A DNA stretch of 64,000 bases from Blastococcus saxobsidens (GTDB lineage: Bacteria; Actinomycetota; Actinomycetes; Mycobacteriales; Geodermatophilaceae). The DNA lies in contig NZ_JAAGWG010000008.1 of NCBI RefSeq assembly GCF_010682065.1, positions 62,001-126,000 of the forward strand, given 5' to 3'. The first letter of the stretch is position 1. Each line of letters opens with the position of its first letter. Under the pieces are notes generated by a model. It saw nothing but the letters and a program-made list of their open reading frames with translations, made no database searches and was not told the origin of the DNA. This document shows, piece by piece, positions 1 through 8,022 of this stretch. The position numbers and the translations under genes are program-made.

Positions 1-230
1 AAGCCGAACTCCCCGGCGACGACGGCGACGCGGCGGCCGCGCAGCAGCCCCTCGCCGGTGATGATCGACTCGTCCTGCCGGGTCTTCTCCGCCGCCCGGG
101 CGAGCTCGCGGGCGTAGTCGGCGCCGACCTGCCGGGGCCCGACGGGGGAGTCCCACGACTGCCAGGAGCCGTCGTCGAGGACCAGGTCGCGCAGGGCGCG
201 GGCGTCCAGGCGGGCGGGGCGGTCGCTCAC
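1..230 (-). CDS. Acyl-CoA carboxylase carboxyltransferase, AccD3-like (partial, N-terminus only)
   Basis: Only the first 76 codons lie in the window; the gene runs off the left edge. It starts at a GTG overlapping the TGA of the upstream CoA-transferase gene (GTGA), so the two are translationally coupled. The visible residues include a GSWQSWDSP stretch, a DYARELARAAEKT helix and the TGEGLLRGRRVAVVAGEFGF strand, which is how actinobacterial AccD3-type fused beta/alpha carboxyltransferases begin. Family members move a carboxyl group between biotin and an acyl-CoA. No biotin carboxylase gene is visible here, and the catalytic parts lie outside, so the substrate is unknown. Context (dicarboxylate carrier, CoA-transferase) suggests malonyl- or methylmalonyl-CoA-type chemistry; that is inference. 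Confidence 0.75.
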   Translation of the reverse strand, partial: MSDRPARLDARALRDLVLDDGSWQSWDSPVGPRQVGADYARELARAAEKTRQDESIITGEGLLRGRRVAVVAGEFG

Positions 231-1432
231 GAGCCGGAGCCGTCCAGCCAGGCGCGGATCGCCTCGCCGTCGGCGCCGAGGACCGGGGGAGCGGTGTGCT
301 CCCGCGGGGTGGTCTCGGTCTCGCCGTCGGCCGACGGGGTGAAGAAGCGCAGCGGCGGCCCGGGCAGCCGGAGCCGGCCGAGGGTGGCGTGGTCGACGTC
401 GACCAGCAGGCCCTGGGACAGGGTCTGGTCCCAGCCGTAGACCTCGTCGACGGTGCGGACCTTGCCGGCGGGGATGCCCGCGGCGTCCAGCCGGGCGAGC
501 AGGTCCTCGGCGGTGATGTCGGCGAACGCGTCCTCGAGCAGGGCGATCACCCGGTCGCGGTTCTCCACCCGCTCGCCGTTGGTCTCCAGCCCCGGCGCGG
601 CGGGGTCCAGGCCGAACTCCATGCACAGCCGCCGCCACAGCGACTCCGAGCCGCAGGACAGCTGGACGCTGCCGCCGGAGCAGCGGAACAGCCCGTAGGG
701 GGCGATCGAGGGGTGGTGGTTGCCCTGCGCGTGCCCGACCTTGCCGGCCACCGTCCACGCCGTCCCCTGGAAGGCGTGCACGCCGACGATCGCCGCGAGC
801 AGCGAGGTGCGCACCACCTGGCCGCGGCCGGTCCGCTCCCGCTCGTGCAGCGCCGCGAGCACCCCGTAGGCGCCGTACATGCCGGCCAGCAGGTCGCCGA
901 TCGGGACGCCGACCCGCTGCGGGTCCTCCGGGCCGGCCCCGGTGAGCGACATCAGCCCGGCCTCGCCCTGCGCGATCTGGTCGTAGCCGGCGCGGCCGCC
1001 CTCGGGCCCGTCGTGGCCGAAGCCGCTGATCGACAGCTGGACCAGACGCGGGTTGAGCTCGGCCAGCACGTCGGTGCCGAAGCCGAGGCGGGCCAGCGTG
1101 CCGGGGCGGAAGTTCTCCAGCAGGACGTCGGCCCGGCGCAGCAGCTCGGTCAGCACGGCGGTGTCCGCCTCGTCCTTGAGGTCGAGGGTGATCGACTCCT
1201 TGTTGCGGTTCGCCGACAGGAAGTACGTGGACTCCCGCTGCGCCTGGCCACCCTCCCCGCCGCCCTGTGGCTGCACGAACGGCGGACCCCACCCGCGGGT
1301 GTCGTCCCCGGTGCCCGGGTTCTCCACCTTGATGACCCGCGCGCCGAGGTCCCCGAGCATCATCGCCGCGTGCGGTCCGGCGAGGGCCCGGGTCAGGTCG
1401 ACGACGAGGACGCCGTCCAGTGGTCCGCTCAT
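227..1432 (-). CDS. CaiB/BaiF family (type III) CoA-transferase
   Basis: A 401-residue protein of typical family length. It opens with the class signature GVLVVDLTRALAGPHAAMML and GDLGARVIKVENP (residues 7-39), and the PIGDLLAG motif places the expected catalytic aspartate at about residue 180. Type III CoA-transferases move CoA between carboxylic acids through an aspartyl-CoA anhydride, and act in the cytosol. The start is the ATG giving MSGPLDG, 14 bases after the carrier gene; its stop overlaps the carboxyltransferase start by 4 bases. The three genes therefore form one operon: a likely role is activating a carboxylate imported by the upstream carrier. The exact acid cannot be read from the sequence. 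Confidence 0.9.
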   Translation of the reverse strand: MSGPLDGVLVVDLTRALAGPHAAMMLGDLGARVIKVENPGTGDDTRGWGPPFVQPQGGGEGGQAQRESTYFLSANRNKESITLDLKDEADTAVLTELLRRADVLLENFRPGTLARLGFGTDVLAELNPRLVQLSISGFGHDGPEGGRAGYDQIAQGEAGLMSLTGAGPEDPQRVGVPIGDLLAGMYGAYGVLAALHERERTGRGQVVRTSLLAAIVGVHAFQGTAWTVAGKVGHAQGNHHPSIAPYGLFRCSGGSVQLSCGSESLWRRLCMEFGLDPAAPGLETNGERVENRDRVIALLEDAFADITAEDLLARLDAAGIPAGKVRTVDEVYGWDQTLSQGLLVDVDHATLGRLRLPGPPLRFFTPSADGETETTPREHTAPPVLGADGEAIRAWLDGSGS

Positions 1433-1446
1433 GGGGGGATCCTCGC

Positions 1447-2784
1447 TCACAGCCAGCCGGGCACGGCGAACACCAGCCACGCGAGCAGCGGTCCGACGGC
1501 CACGACGATCGCCGAGTAGCCGAGGATCTGCTTGTAGAAGCGGTCCCGGTCGACGTCCTGCGCGTTGGCCAGCACCAGCGCGCCGTTCGTGGAGAACGGG
1601 CTCACGTCGACGATGGTCGAGGCCACGGACAGGGCGACCACCACGCCCACGGCGCTGATCTCCCCGGCCTCCAGGAACGGCACCGCCAGCAGGATGGCGA
1701 CGCCGATGATCGCCGTCGACGACGCGAACGCCGACACGATCCCGCCGATGTAGCAGAGGAGGAGGGCGATCAGCAGGGGCACACCGAGCCCGATGACCGC
1801 GTCGCCGACGTAGTCGATCGTGCCGGCCTCCTGCAGAACGAAGACGTAGGTCAGCACGCCGGCGATGAGCAGGATGGTCGACCAGCTGATCTGGGTGACC
1901 GCTCCCTTGTGCTTCTGCGCGGAGAACAGCGCCAGGACGACGGCGACCGTGATGGCGACGAAACCGATGTCCAGGTCGAAGGCCAGCGCCAGGACGGCGA
2001 CGACGACCAGGCCGATCAGCGTGAGGATCTGCTCGAAGCGCACCGGCTGCGGCACGTCGGGGTGCACGTGCTCGTCGTCGTCCCCGCCGACCGCGGGTCC
2101 GGGCGCCGCGCCGTGCCCGCGGACGAGGGTGCCGTGCGCGTGCTCGGTGTGCGCCAGCGGCTCGGCGGCCACCTTGCGGCCGATCAGCTTGCGGCCGCCG
2201 AGGACGAAGAACAGCACGACGGCGATGGCCAGGTTGAAGAACAGCGCACCCAGGAAGACCGCGATCGGGCTGCTCGGCAGGCCCTCGCCCTCGACGATCG
2301 TGTTCACCGTGACGCCGTAGACGCTGATCGGCGAGAAGCCGCCGCCCTGCGCGCCGTGGATGACCATCATGCCCATCAGCAGCGGGCTGATCCCGTGCCG
2401 CGCGGCGAACGTCAGCGCGATCGGGGCGATGATCGCCACCGCCGCCGGGGAGAGCGCGCCGATGGCCGTGAGCAGCCCGGTCACGAAGAACATGACCCAC
2501 GGGATCGCGGCCACGTGCCCGCCGACCATCTTCACCGCCCCGCGGACCAGCAGGTCGACGGTGCCGTTGTTCTGGGCTATCGCGAACAGGTAGGTGACGC
2601 CGATCAGCGTCAGCACCAGCCCGGCCGGAAAGCCGCCGATGATGTCGTCGGTGGTCAGCCCCACCGACAACGTGCCGACGACGAAGGCGGCGACGAAGGC
2701 CAGCGCGCCCATGTTGATCGGCAGGAACGTCGCGATCGCGAAGATCACGACGAGCGCCAGGATGGTGACGATCTCAGCGGACAC
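1447..2784 (-). CDS. MatC-like dicarboxylate carrier (SLC13/ion-transporter superfamily permease)
   Basis: A 445-residue, highly hydrophobic protein with about ten membrane segments in two halves joined by a charged, His-rich cytoplasmic linker (around residues 200-240). The N-terminal region (AEIVTILALVVIFAIATFLPINMGALAF; GIVSAFASSTAIIGVAILLA late) resembles dicarboxylate carrier MatC/DASS-type permeases that import malonate or related C3/C4 diacids. I chose the GTG at 2784 because GGAGGA lies four bases before it; an in-frame GTG at 2796 would bury that ribosome site. First gene of the - strand operon with the CoA-transferase and AccD3-like genes. Substrate is inferred from family and neighbours. 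Confidence 0.8.
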   Translation of the reverse strand: MSAEIVTILALVVIFAIATFLPINMGALAFVAAFVVGTLSVGLTTDDIIGGFPAGLVLTLIGVTYLFAIAQNNGTVDLLVRGAVKMVGGHVAAIPWVMFFVTGLLTAIGALSPAAVAIIAPIALTFAARHGISPLLMGMMVIHGAQGGGFSPISVYGVTVNTIVEGEGLPSSPIAVFLGALFFNLAIAVVLFFVLGGRKLIGRKVAAEPLAHTEHAHGTLVRGHGAAPGPAVGGDDDEHVHPDVPQPVRFEQILTLIGLVVVAVLALAFDLDIGFVAITVAVVLALFSAQKHKGAVTQISWSTILLIAGVLTYVFVLQEAGTIDYVGDAVIGLGVPLLIALLLCYIGGIVSAFASSTAIIGVAILLAVPFLEAGEISAVGVVVALSVASTIVDVSPFSTNGALVLANAQDVDRDRFYKQILGYSAIVVAVGPLLAWLVFAVPGWL

Positions 2785-2910
2785 GGTTCCTCCCACGGCA
2801 CCGGGGGACGAGGCGGGTCCACTGTGTCAGTGACCCGCGGGTAGCGCCTGCCAGTCGCGCGGATGACATCCGGCCCGCGCCCTGGACCGGCTGCTGATCG
2901 GCCCGCTGGC

Positions 2911-2916
2911 TAGGCT
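2911..2916 (+). promoter_or_regulatory. -10 box (TAGGCT) of galU, leaderless
   Basis: TAGGCT ends six bases before the galU ATG, so transcription would begin at or next to the start codon; no Shine-Dalgarno is present in the gap. The same hexamer at the same distance precedes metG. Confidence 0.6.
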
Positions 2917-2922
2917 GCCGCC

Positions 2923-3843
2923 ATGCCGACCCCCAGCACCCGACCGGCGCGGAAGGCGGTCATCCCCGTGGCGGGGATGGGCACGCGGTTCCTGCCGGCG
3001 ACCAAGGCCGTGCCCAAGGAATTGCTCCCGGTCGTCGACCGGCCGGCGCTGCAGTACATCGTCGAGGAGGCCGCACGCGCCGGCCTGCCCGAGGTGCTGA
3101 TGGTCACCGGCCGGAACAAGGCCGCCATCGAGGACTTCTTCGACCGCACGCCGGAGCTGGAGGCGGCGCTGGAGAAGAAGGGCGACGCCGGCCGGCTGGC
3201 CGCCGTGCAGGAGTCCACCGACGTGGCGCAGGTGCACTTCGTCCGCCAGGGCGAGGCCCGCGGCCTCGGTCACGCCGTCCTCCAGGCCGCCGCCTTCGTC
3301 GGCGACGAGCCGTTCGCCGTCCTCCTGGGCGACGACCTGATCGACGCCCGCGACCACCTGCTGGAGCAGATGCTCGCCGTCCAGGCCGAGCACGGCGGAT
3401 CGGTCATCGCCCTGCTGGACGTCGGCATGGAGAACATCGACAAGTACGGCGCCGTGGCGATCGACCCCAGCACCGAGGGCAGCGACGTCGTCGCGATCAG
3501 CGGCCTGGTGGAGAAGCCGCCGGTCGAGGAGGCCCCGAGCAGCCTGGCCATCATCGGCCGGTACGTGCTGGCCCCCGAGATCTTCGCCGTGCTCCGGGAG
3601 ACCGCCCCCGGCCGGGGCGACGAGATCCAGCTGACCGACGCCCTGGCCACCCTGGTCGAGCGTGGCGAGCCCGTCCACGGCGTCGTCTTCGGCGGCCGCC
3701 GCTACGACACCGGCGACAAGCTGGACTACCTCAAGGCCGTCGTCCGGCTGGCCGTCGAGCGCGACGACCTGGGCCCGGCGCTGCGCGCCTGGCTGAGTGA
3801 CTTCGTGGCCGAGCTGCCCGCGGAGGGCGCGTCGCCGTCCTGA
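2923..3843 (+). CDS. galU: UTP--glucose-1-phosphate uridylyltransferase
   Basis: 306 residues, normal family length. The nucleotide-binding motif GMGTRFLPATKAVPKELLP is at residues 18-36, followed by the VEEAARAGLPEVLMVTGRNKAAIEDFFD segment, GDDLID (metal/UTP site) and the VEKPP stretch typical of GalU. It makes UDP-glucose in the cytosol, feeding trehalose, cell-wall sugars and the exopolysaccharide locus at 27-48 kb. A -10 box six bases upstream implies a leaderless mRNA. glp follows after a 115-base gap, the usual actinobacterial order. Confidence 0.97.
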   Translation: MPTPSTRPARKAVIPVAGMGTRFLPATKAVPKELLPVVDRPALQYIVEEAARAGLPEVLMVTGRNKAAIEDFFDRTPELEAALEKKGDAGRLAAVQESTDVAQVHFVRQGEARGLGHAVLQAAAFVGDEPFAVLLGDDLIDARDHLLEQMLAVQAEHGGSVIALLDVGMENIDKYGAVAIDPSTEGSDVVAISGLVEKPPVEEAPSSLAIIGRYVLAPEIFAVLRETAPGRGDEIQLTDALATLVERGEPVHGVVFGGRRYDTGDKLDYLKAVVRLAVERDDLGPALRAWLSDFVAELPAEGASPS

Positions 3844-3958
3844 CCGGCGCCGGGAAGGGCACGATCGGACGGCGGCGCGCAGCCGGGGCCTTCCGGGCAC
3901 CGGCGGCGCCGCGAGAGCCGGCGCCGGACAGCGGCCCGGCGGGACGACGGTGGTGAGG

Positions 3959-5407
3959 ATGTCCGGGTACGACGACGGCAACGGCGGGAGCGGGAGTTCC
4001 CGGGTGAACCGGGACACCACGCAGGTCGACATGCCGATGGCACCGCCGCGCCCGGCGGGGCCCCCCGGCCCGCGGGACGCCCGCACCGGACCGCTGCCCG
4101 CTGTCGGGCAGGTGCCGGCGCAGCGGTCGCTCACGGGACCGGTCCCGCTGCCGGCCGACGGCCGGTCCGACGCCTCGCCGATGGTGCGCACCGTCGAACG
4201 CCACCTCGACGAGATCCTGGCCGCCGTCCCGCAGCCGGACCCGATCGAGCTGGCGGTGCTCGACGCGCAGGGACTGCTGTGCGCCGAGGACGTCGTCAGC
4301 TCCCGGGCGCTGCCCGCGTTCGACCAGGCGGCCCTGGACGGGTACGCCGCCCGCGCCGAGGACATCGCCGCCGCCACCGTCGCGCGGCCTGTCGAGCTGG
4401 CGGTCGTGGGGGAGAGCGTCGCCGGGGCGAGCACGCCGACCGCCATCGGTCCGGGGCTGACGGTCAAGGTCGCCGCGGGCGCGATGCTGCCCGCCGGGGC
4501 GGACGTCGTCGTCCCCGGCGTGTGGACCGACCAGGGCGCGGCCCGGGTCGCGGTGCAGGCCGGCCCGCCCGCCGGCAGCTACGTGCGGCGCACCGGGGAC
4601 GACGTCGCCCCCGGGGACCCCGCGGTGCACGTCGGCACCCCCATCGGGCCGGCCCAGATCAGCCTGCTCGCGGCCGTCGGGCGCGACCGGGTGCTCGTCC
4701 GCCCGCGCCCCCGGGTGGTGGTGCTGAGCGCCGGCACCGAGCTGGTCGAGGTGAGCGCCACCCCCGCGCCCGGCCAGGTGGTCGACGTCAACAGCTACGC
4801 GCTGACCGCGGCGGCGCGCGACGCGGGTGCCGACGCCTACCGGTGGGGCATCCTGCCCACCGACCCCCGCCGGCTGACCGAGGTGCTGGAGAGCCAGCTG
4901 CTGCGCAGCGACCTCGTGCTCGTCTCCGGGACGTTCACCAGCAGCGGCTTCGACGCCGTCCAGGAGGCGCTCGCCGGCCTGGGCGACATGCGCTTCCGGC
5001 AGGTGGCCATGCACCCGGGTCCCGCGCAGGGCTTCGGCCGGCTGGGCCGGGACGAGGTGCCGGTCATCTGCGTCCCCGGGGAGCCGGTGTCGGCCCTGGT
5101 GGCCTTCGAGGTGTTCGTCCGGCCGGCGATCCGGCTCATGCTGGGCAAGCGCCAGCTGTTCCGCCGGACGGTGCAGGCCATCGCCGGCCAGCAGCTGCTC
5201 TCGCCGCTCGGCTACCGCCAGTACCTGCACGGCACCGTCATGCGCCACCCCGACGGCGGCTACGTCGTCGAGCCGGTGGGGGAGGCGACCGACGCGCTGC
5301 TGGCCCGGATGGCGCGGGCCAACTGCCTCATCGTCATCGACGAGGACGTCACCGAGGTGGCCGCCGGCGGGCTGGTCACCGTCATGCCGCTGCTGCTCGG
5401 CGGCTGA
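3959..5407 (+). CDS. glp: Gephyrin-like (MoeA-family) cell-division protein Glp
   Basis: 482 residues: an extended, Pro/Gly-rich N-terminus (about 80 residues, probably disordered) followed by a full MoeA fold (HLDEILAAV, ALPAFDQAALDGYA near 120, AGAMLPAGAD, VLSAGTEL, SGTFTSSGFD, CVPGEPVSALVAFEVFVRPA, C-terminal domain). MoeA enzymes insert molybdenum into molybdopterin, but the homologue sitting between galU and rimJ/glpR in actinobacteria is Glp, reported in Corynebacterium to bind FtsZ with the membrane receptor GlpR. The VSGTFTSSGFD segment departs from the VSGGVSVGDYD form of canonical MoeA, supporting a non-enzymatic role. Start is the ATG 3959 with GGTGAG just upstream. Still plausible: a genuine molybdotransferase; no other moa/moe genes are in view. 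Confidence 0.85.
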   Translation: MSGYDDGNGGSGSSRVNRDTTQVDMPMAPPRPAGPPGPRDARTGPLPAVGQVPAQRSLTGPVPLPADGRSDASPMVRTVERHLDEILAAVPQPDPIELAVLDAQGLLCAEDVVSSRALPAFDQAALDGYAARAEDIAAATVARPVELAVVGESVAGASTPTAIGPGLTVKVAAGAMLPAGADVVVPGVWTDQGAARVAVQAGPPAGSYVRRTGDDVAPGDPAVHVGTPIGPAQISLLAAVGRDRVLVRPRPRVVVLSAGTELVEVSATPAPGQVVDVNSYALTAAARDAGADAYRWGILPTDPRRLTEVLESQLLRSDLVLVSGTFTSSGFDAVQEALAGLGDMRFRQVAMHPGPAQGFGRLGRDEVPVICVPGEPVSALVAFEVFVRPAIRLMLGKRQLFRRTVQAIAGQQLLSPLGYRQYLHGTVMRHPDGGYVVEPVGEATDALLARMARANCLIVIDEDVTEVAAGGLVTVMPLLLGG

Positions 5408-5417
5408 GCCCCGTCCC

Positions 5418-6050
5418 GTGACCGAGCCGCTCCTGCACCCCGGCTGGCCGGCCCAGCTCACCTCCGGGCCGGTCGAGCTGCACCCCCTCCGGCGGCGCGA
5501 CGCGGCGGAGTGGAGCAGGGTCCGGCTGGCCAACGAGAGCTGGCTGAGCCCCTGGGAGCCGACGTCGCCGGTGCCGTGGAGCGCCCGGCACGCGCCGGCG
5601 GCCTACCGGGCGATGCGGCGGGCCGTCGCCCGCCGCGCGCGGCTGGGCACCTCGCTCCCGTTCGCCGTCCGGGTGGACGGCCGGCTGGCCGGGCAGGTGA
5701 CCGTCGACAACATCGTGCGTGGCGCGCTGCGGTCGGGGTCCCTCGGTTACTGGATCGACCGGGCGGTCGCGGGGCGGGGAGTCGCGTCGCTGGCCGTGGC
5801 CCTGGTCTGCGACCACGCGTTCGGGCCGGTGGGCCTGCACCGGCTGCAGGCCGACATCAGGCCGGAGAACCTGCCCAGCCAGCGGCTCGTCGAGCGGCTC
5901 GGGTTCCAGCGCGAGGGCCTGCTCCGGCGGTACCTCGACATCGACGGCGCCTGGCGCGACCACCTGGCGTACGCGCTGCTCCCCGAGGACGTCCCCGGCG
6001 GTGTCCTGGCCCGGTGGCAACGGATGTCGCCAGGTCGACCGGTCGACTGA
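5418..6050 (+). CDS. GNAT N-acetyltransferase, RimJ/RimL type
   Basis: 210 residues. The acetyl-CoA-binding region is seen as GSLGYWIDRAVAGRGVASLA (motif A, about residues 109-128), followed by HRLQADIRPENLPSQRLVERLGFQREG and the final YLDIDGAWRDHLAYALL. This is the RimJ-like acetyltransferase conserved between glp and glpR; RimJ acetylates the N-terminus of ribosomal protein S5 in E. coli, but the target here is unknown. Starts at GTG 5418, ten bases after glp, so co-transcribed with it. Confidence 0.88.
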   Translation: MTEPLLHPGWPAQLTSGPVELHPLRRRDAAEWSRVRLANESWLSPWEPTSPVPWSARHAPAAYRAMRRAVARRARLGTSLPFAVRVDGRLAGQVTVDNIVRGALRSGSLGYWIDRAVAGRGVASLAVALVCDHAFGPVGLHRLQADIRPENLPSQRLVERLGFQREGLLRRYLDIDGAWRDHLAYALLPEDVPGGVLARWQRMSPGRPVD

Positions 6051-6228
6051 TCGGCTCGCCGACATAGCACGGGCACCGACCGCCGTCCGGGTGGTCGCGG
6101 ACGACACGCCGTCTCCTGTCACACCGGTCCCACACCGATCAGCGACACGCCCGCGCGCCTCCCCGACGACGGCCCTCCCGGTGCTTAGCCTCGCCTGGCG
6201 AGTGACTGATGTGACAGGTGGTGTTCCT

Positions 6229-6942
6229 ATGGGTTCGGGCGTGCTCTTGGCCGCTCTGGTCGTGCTGTGGTTCGTCGTGCTGGTCCCCATGGTGGTGACC
6301 CGCGGCGACGCGGACGGCCGGGTAGAGGCTGCCGACGCTGGCCGGACGCTGCAGCGGCGCAGGTCGGTCGACACCGTCCGGCATGCGGCGACCGAGCGGG
6401 TCGAGATCGACCGCGAGGTGCTGCGCACCACCGGTGAGCTGAAGGTGGACGTGCACGCGCTGCGTCGCCGGGCCCTCGGGGGGCTGGTGCTGCTGACGCT
6501 GGCGTCCCTGATGGGTGCGCTGCTGCTGACGCCGTGGCTGTGGATCGCCCAGGCGTTCTTCGGAGTCGCCACCGTGGGCTACGTGCTCGTGCTGCGGAAG
6601 GTGGCCCGCCGCGAGCGGATGGCCGCGCGCCGTGCCGCCCGGGCCGCCGCCCGTCAGGCGATGCGGGCTCCCGCTCACCCCGTGGCCGCCCCGGCGCCCG
6701 CCCAGCGGACCGCTCCGCCGGCCGTGGTGCACGAGACGGTCGCCCAGGGCGGCCTGCCGAGCCTGCCGCACCCGAGCGTGCCGCTGGCCGCGGTGCACAC
6801 GCTGCGCCCGGGCCGCGTCGTCGCCGCCCGGACTCCGGCGCCGGTGGGCTGGCAGAACAGCGCCGTCGTCGGCCTGGACGACGACGACATCGGTTTCGCC
6901 GACATCGACGTGTACCAGCCGGCGCGGGCCGCCAACGCCTGA
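6229..6942 (+). CDS. Membrane divisome partner GlpR/SepX-like
   Basis: 237 residues. One N-terminal membrane helix (residues 4-23, GVLLAALVVLWFVVLVPMVV), a charged Arg-rich region, two more helices (about 80-122), then a long Ala/Pro/Arg-rich cytoplasmic tail ending in an acidic patch (DDDDIGFADID). Position (fourth in galU-glp-rimJ-this gene), size and topology match GlpR of Corynebacterium and SepX of Streptomyces, membrane proteins that work with Glp/FtsZ in division and polar growth. No enzymatic motif is present. Start is ATG 6229; a TAGCCT -10-like hexamer lies at 6186-6191, so it may have its own promoter in the 178-base gap. A perfect 15-bp hairpin closes the unit. Confidence 0.72.
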   Translation: MGSGVLLAALVVLWFVVLVPMVVTRGDADGRVEAADAGRTLQRRRSVDTVRHAATERVEIDREVLRTTGELKVDVHALRRRALGGLVLLTLASLMGALLLTPWLWIAQAFFGVATVGYVLVLRKVARRERMAARRAARAAARQAMRAPAHPVAAPAPAQRTAPPAVVHETVAQGGLPSLPHPSVPLAAVHTLRPGRVVAARTPAPVGWQNSAVVGLDDDDIGFADIDVYQPARAANA

Positions 6943-6950
6943 CGTCTCGC

Positions 6951-6988
6951 CCGCTCCCCGACGCCCCGGTGGTGGCGTCGGGGAGCGG
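6951..6988 (+). terminator. Intrinsic-type terminator hairpin after glpR/sepX
   Basis: CCGCTCCCCGACGCC pairs perfectly with its complement across an 8-base loop (15 bp). No T-tract follows. It sits 8 bases after the stop and just before the tRNA-Ala promoter. Confidence 0.75.
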
Positions 6989-6994
6989 GACCGC

Positions 6995-7000
6995 TAAACT
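6995..7000 (+). promoter_or_regulatory. -10 box (TAAACT) of tRNA-Ala
   Basis: TAAACT lies 12 bases before the first tRNA base. The expected -35 position falls in the right arm of the preceding terminator and shows no clear match. Confidence 0.4.
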
Positions 7001-7012
7001 CTGTTCTCGCCA

Positions 7013-7086
7013 GGGGCTGTGGCGCAGTCCGGTAGCGCACCTCGTTCGCATCGAGGGGGTCAGGGGTTCAACTCCCCTCAGCTCCA
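7013..7086 (+). tRNA. tRNA-Ala(CGC)
   Basis: 74 nt cloverleaf. Acceptor GGGGCTG pairs with CAGCTCC and contains the G3-U70 wobble that specifies alanine; D stem GCGC/GCGC; anticodon stem CCTCG/CGAGG with loop TTCGCAT (anticodon CGC); T arm AGGGG/CCCCT with TTCAACT; discriminator A. The CCA end is not encoded. Confidence 0.95.
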
Positions 7087-7096
7087 CCCTGAAGAC

Positions 7097-7128
7097 CGAA
7101 GGCCGGACCCGAACGGGTCCGGCCTTCG
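7097..7128. terminator. Bidirectional terminator hairpin between tRNA-Ala and enoyl-CoA hydratase
   Basis: CGAAGGCCGGACCC and its perfect complement (14 bp) flank a GAAC loop. It lies between converging transcription units; the flanking CGAA/TTCG gives short A and T runs on the two strands. Confidence 0.8.
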
Positions 7129-7147
7129 TCGTTCGTCCCGCGCCCGG

Positions 7148-7943
7148 TCAGCGGGCGTTGCGGAAGTCCGGCGGCCGCTTCTCGACGAACGCGCGGACGC
7201 CCTCCCGGCCCTCCGGGTCGCCGGCCGACTCCGCGATCAGCCGTGCCTCCTCGTCCAGCTGCTCCTCGAACGAGCGGGTGGCGGCGCGGCGCACGAGCCC
7301 CCGGGTGCGCACCATCGCCCGGATCGGCCCAGCGGCGACGGCGTGGGCCGTGGCCACCGTGACGTCGCGCAGCTCCTCGTCCTCGACGAGCCGGGCCACC
7401 AGGCCGGTGGCGTGCGCCTCGGCGGCCGTCAGGGACGTGTTGGTGAGCATCAGGTCCAGCGCGCGGGGTGCTCCGAGCGCGCGGGCCAGGGCCCAGGAGG
7501 TGCCGCCGTCGGGGGAGAAGCCGAGCGCGCCGTAGGCGGGCCGGATCTTCGTGGCGCGAGCGCAGACGACGATGTCGCACGCGCCCATCAGCCCGATGGC
7601 GGCGCCCGCCACCGCCCCCCTGCACGCCCGCGATCACCGGCACGGGGCAGTGCAGCACCCGCCGGACCACCGCGTGCCAGTCGTCGGCGAGCCCGCCGAC
7701 CAGCGCCTGCGGGTCCTCGGCGGCCGCGAAGGACTGGACGTCGCCGCCGACGCAGAAGCGCGGGCCGTTCGCCAGGATCAGCACCGCCCGGGTCGCCTCC
7801 GGGCGGGCGTCCAGCGCGTCGGCGAACGCGGCTGCGAGCTCCGGGGTGAGCGCGTTGCCCGTCTCCGGCCGGTCGAGGGTGATCCGCCAGACGTCGCCGT
7901 CGGTCCCGGTGAGCACGTACGGCCGCTGTTGCGTCCCGGTCAT
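7148..7943 (-). pseudogene. Enoyl-CoA hydratase/isomerase, disrupted by a one-base frameshift
   Basis: Two frames together give one crotonase-family protein. Codons from ATG 7943 give MTGTQQRPYVLTGTDG..., the first oxyanion-hole region FCVGGDVQSFA and PVPVIAGVQG; then a run of six G (7615-7620 read on this strand) shifts the frame, and the second half (GAAIGLMGACDIVV, GFSPDGGTSWALARALG, ...RPPDFRNAR) continues to TGA 7148. Removing one G restores an intact protein of about 264 residues with GVQGAVAGAAIGLMGACDIV across the join, normal for the family. Family role: hydration of trans-2-enoyl-CoA in fatty-acid degradation. AAGGAC precedes the start. Either a recent null mutation or a homopolymer sequencing error; the rest shows no decay, which favours error or a very young lesion. 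Confidence 0.85.
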
Positions 7944-8022
7944 CGTCGTCCTTCCGGAAGGGGGACCTCCGTGCTCACCGTAGGGGCGGACGACGTGGCC
8001 GCGCTCCGGATCGGAACCGGGA

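Noticed and set aside
3959..5407. Plain molybdopterin molybdenumtransferase (MoeA) annotation
   Set aside because: Gene order, N-terminal extension and altered active-site segment fit the divisome protein Glp better; kept as the alternative.
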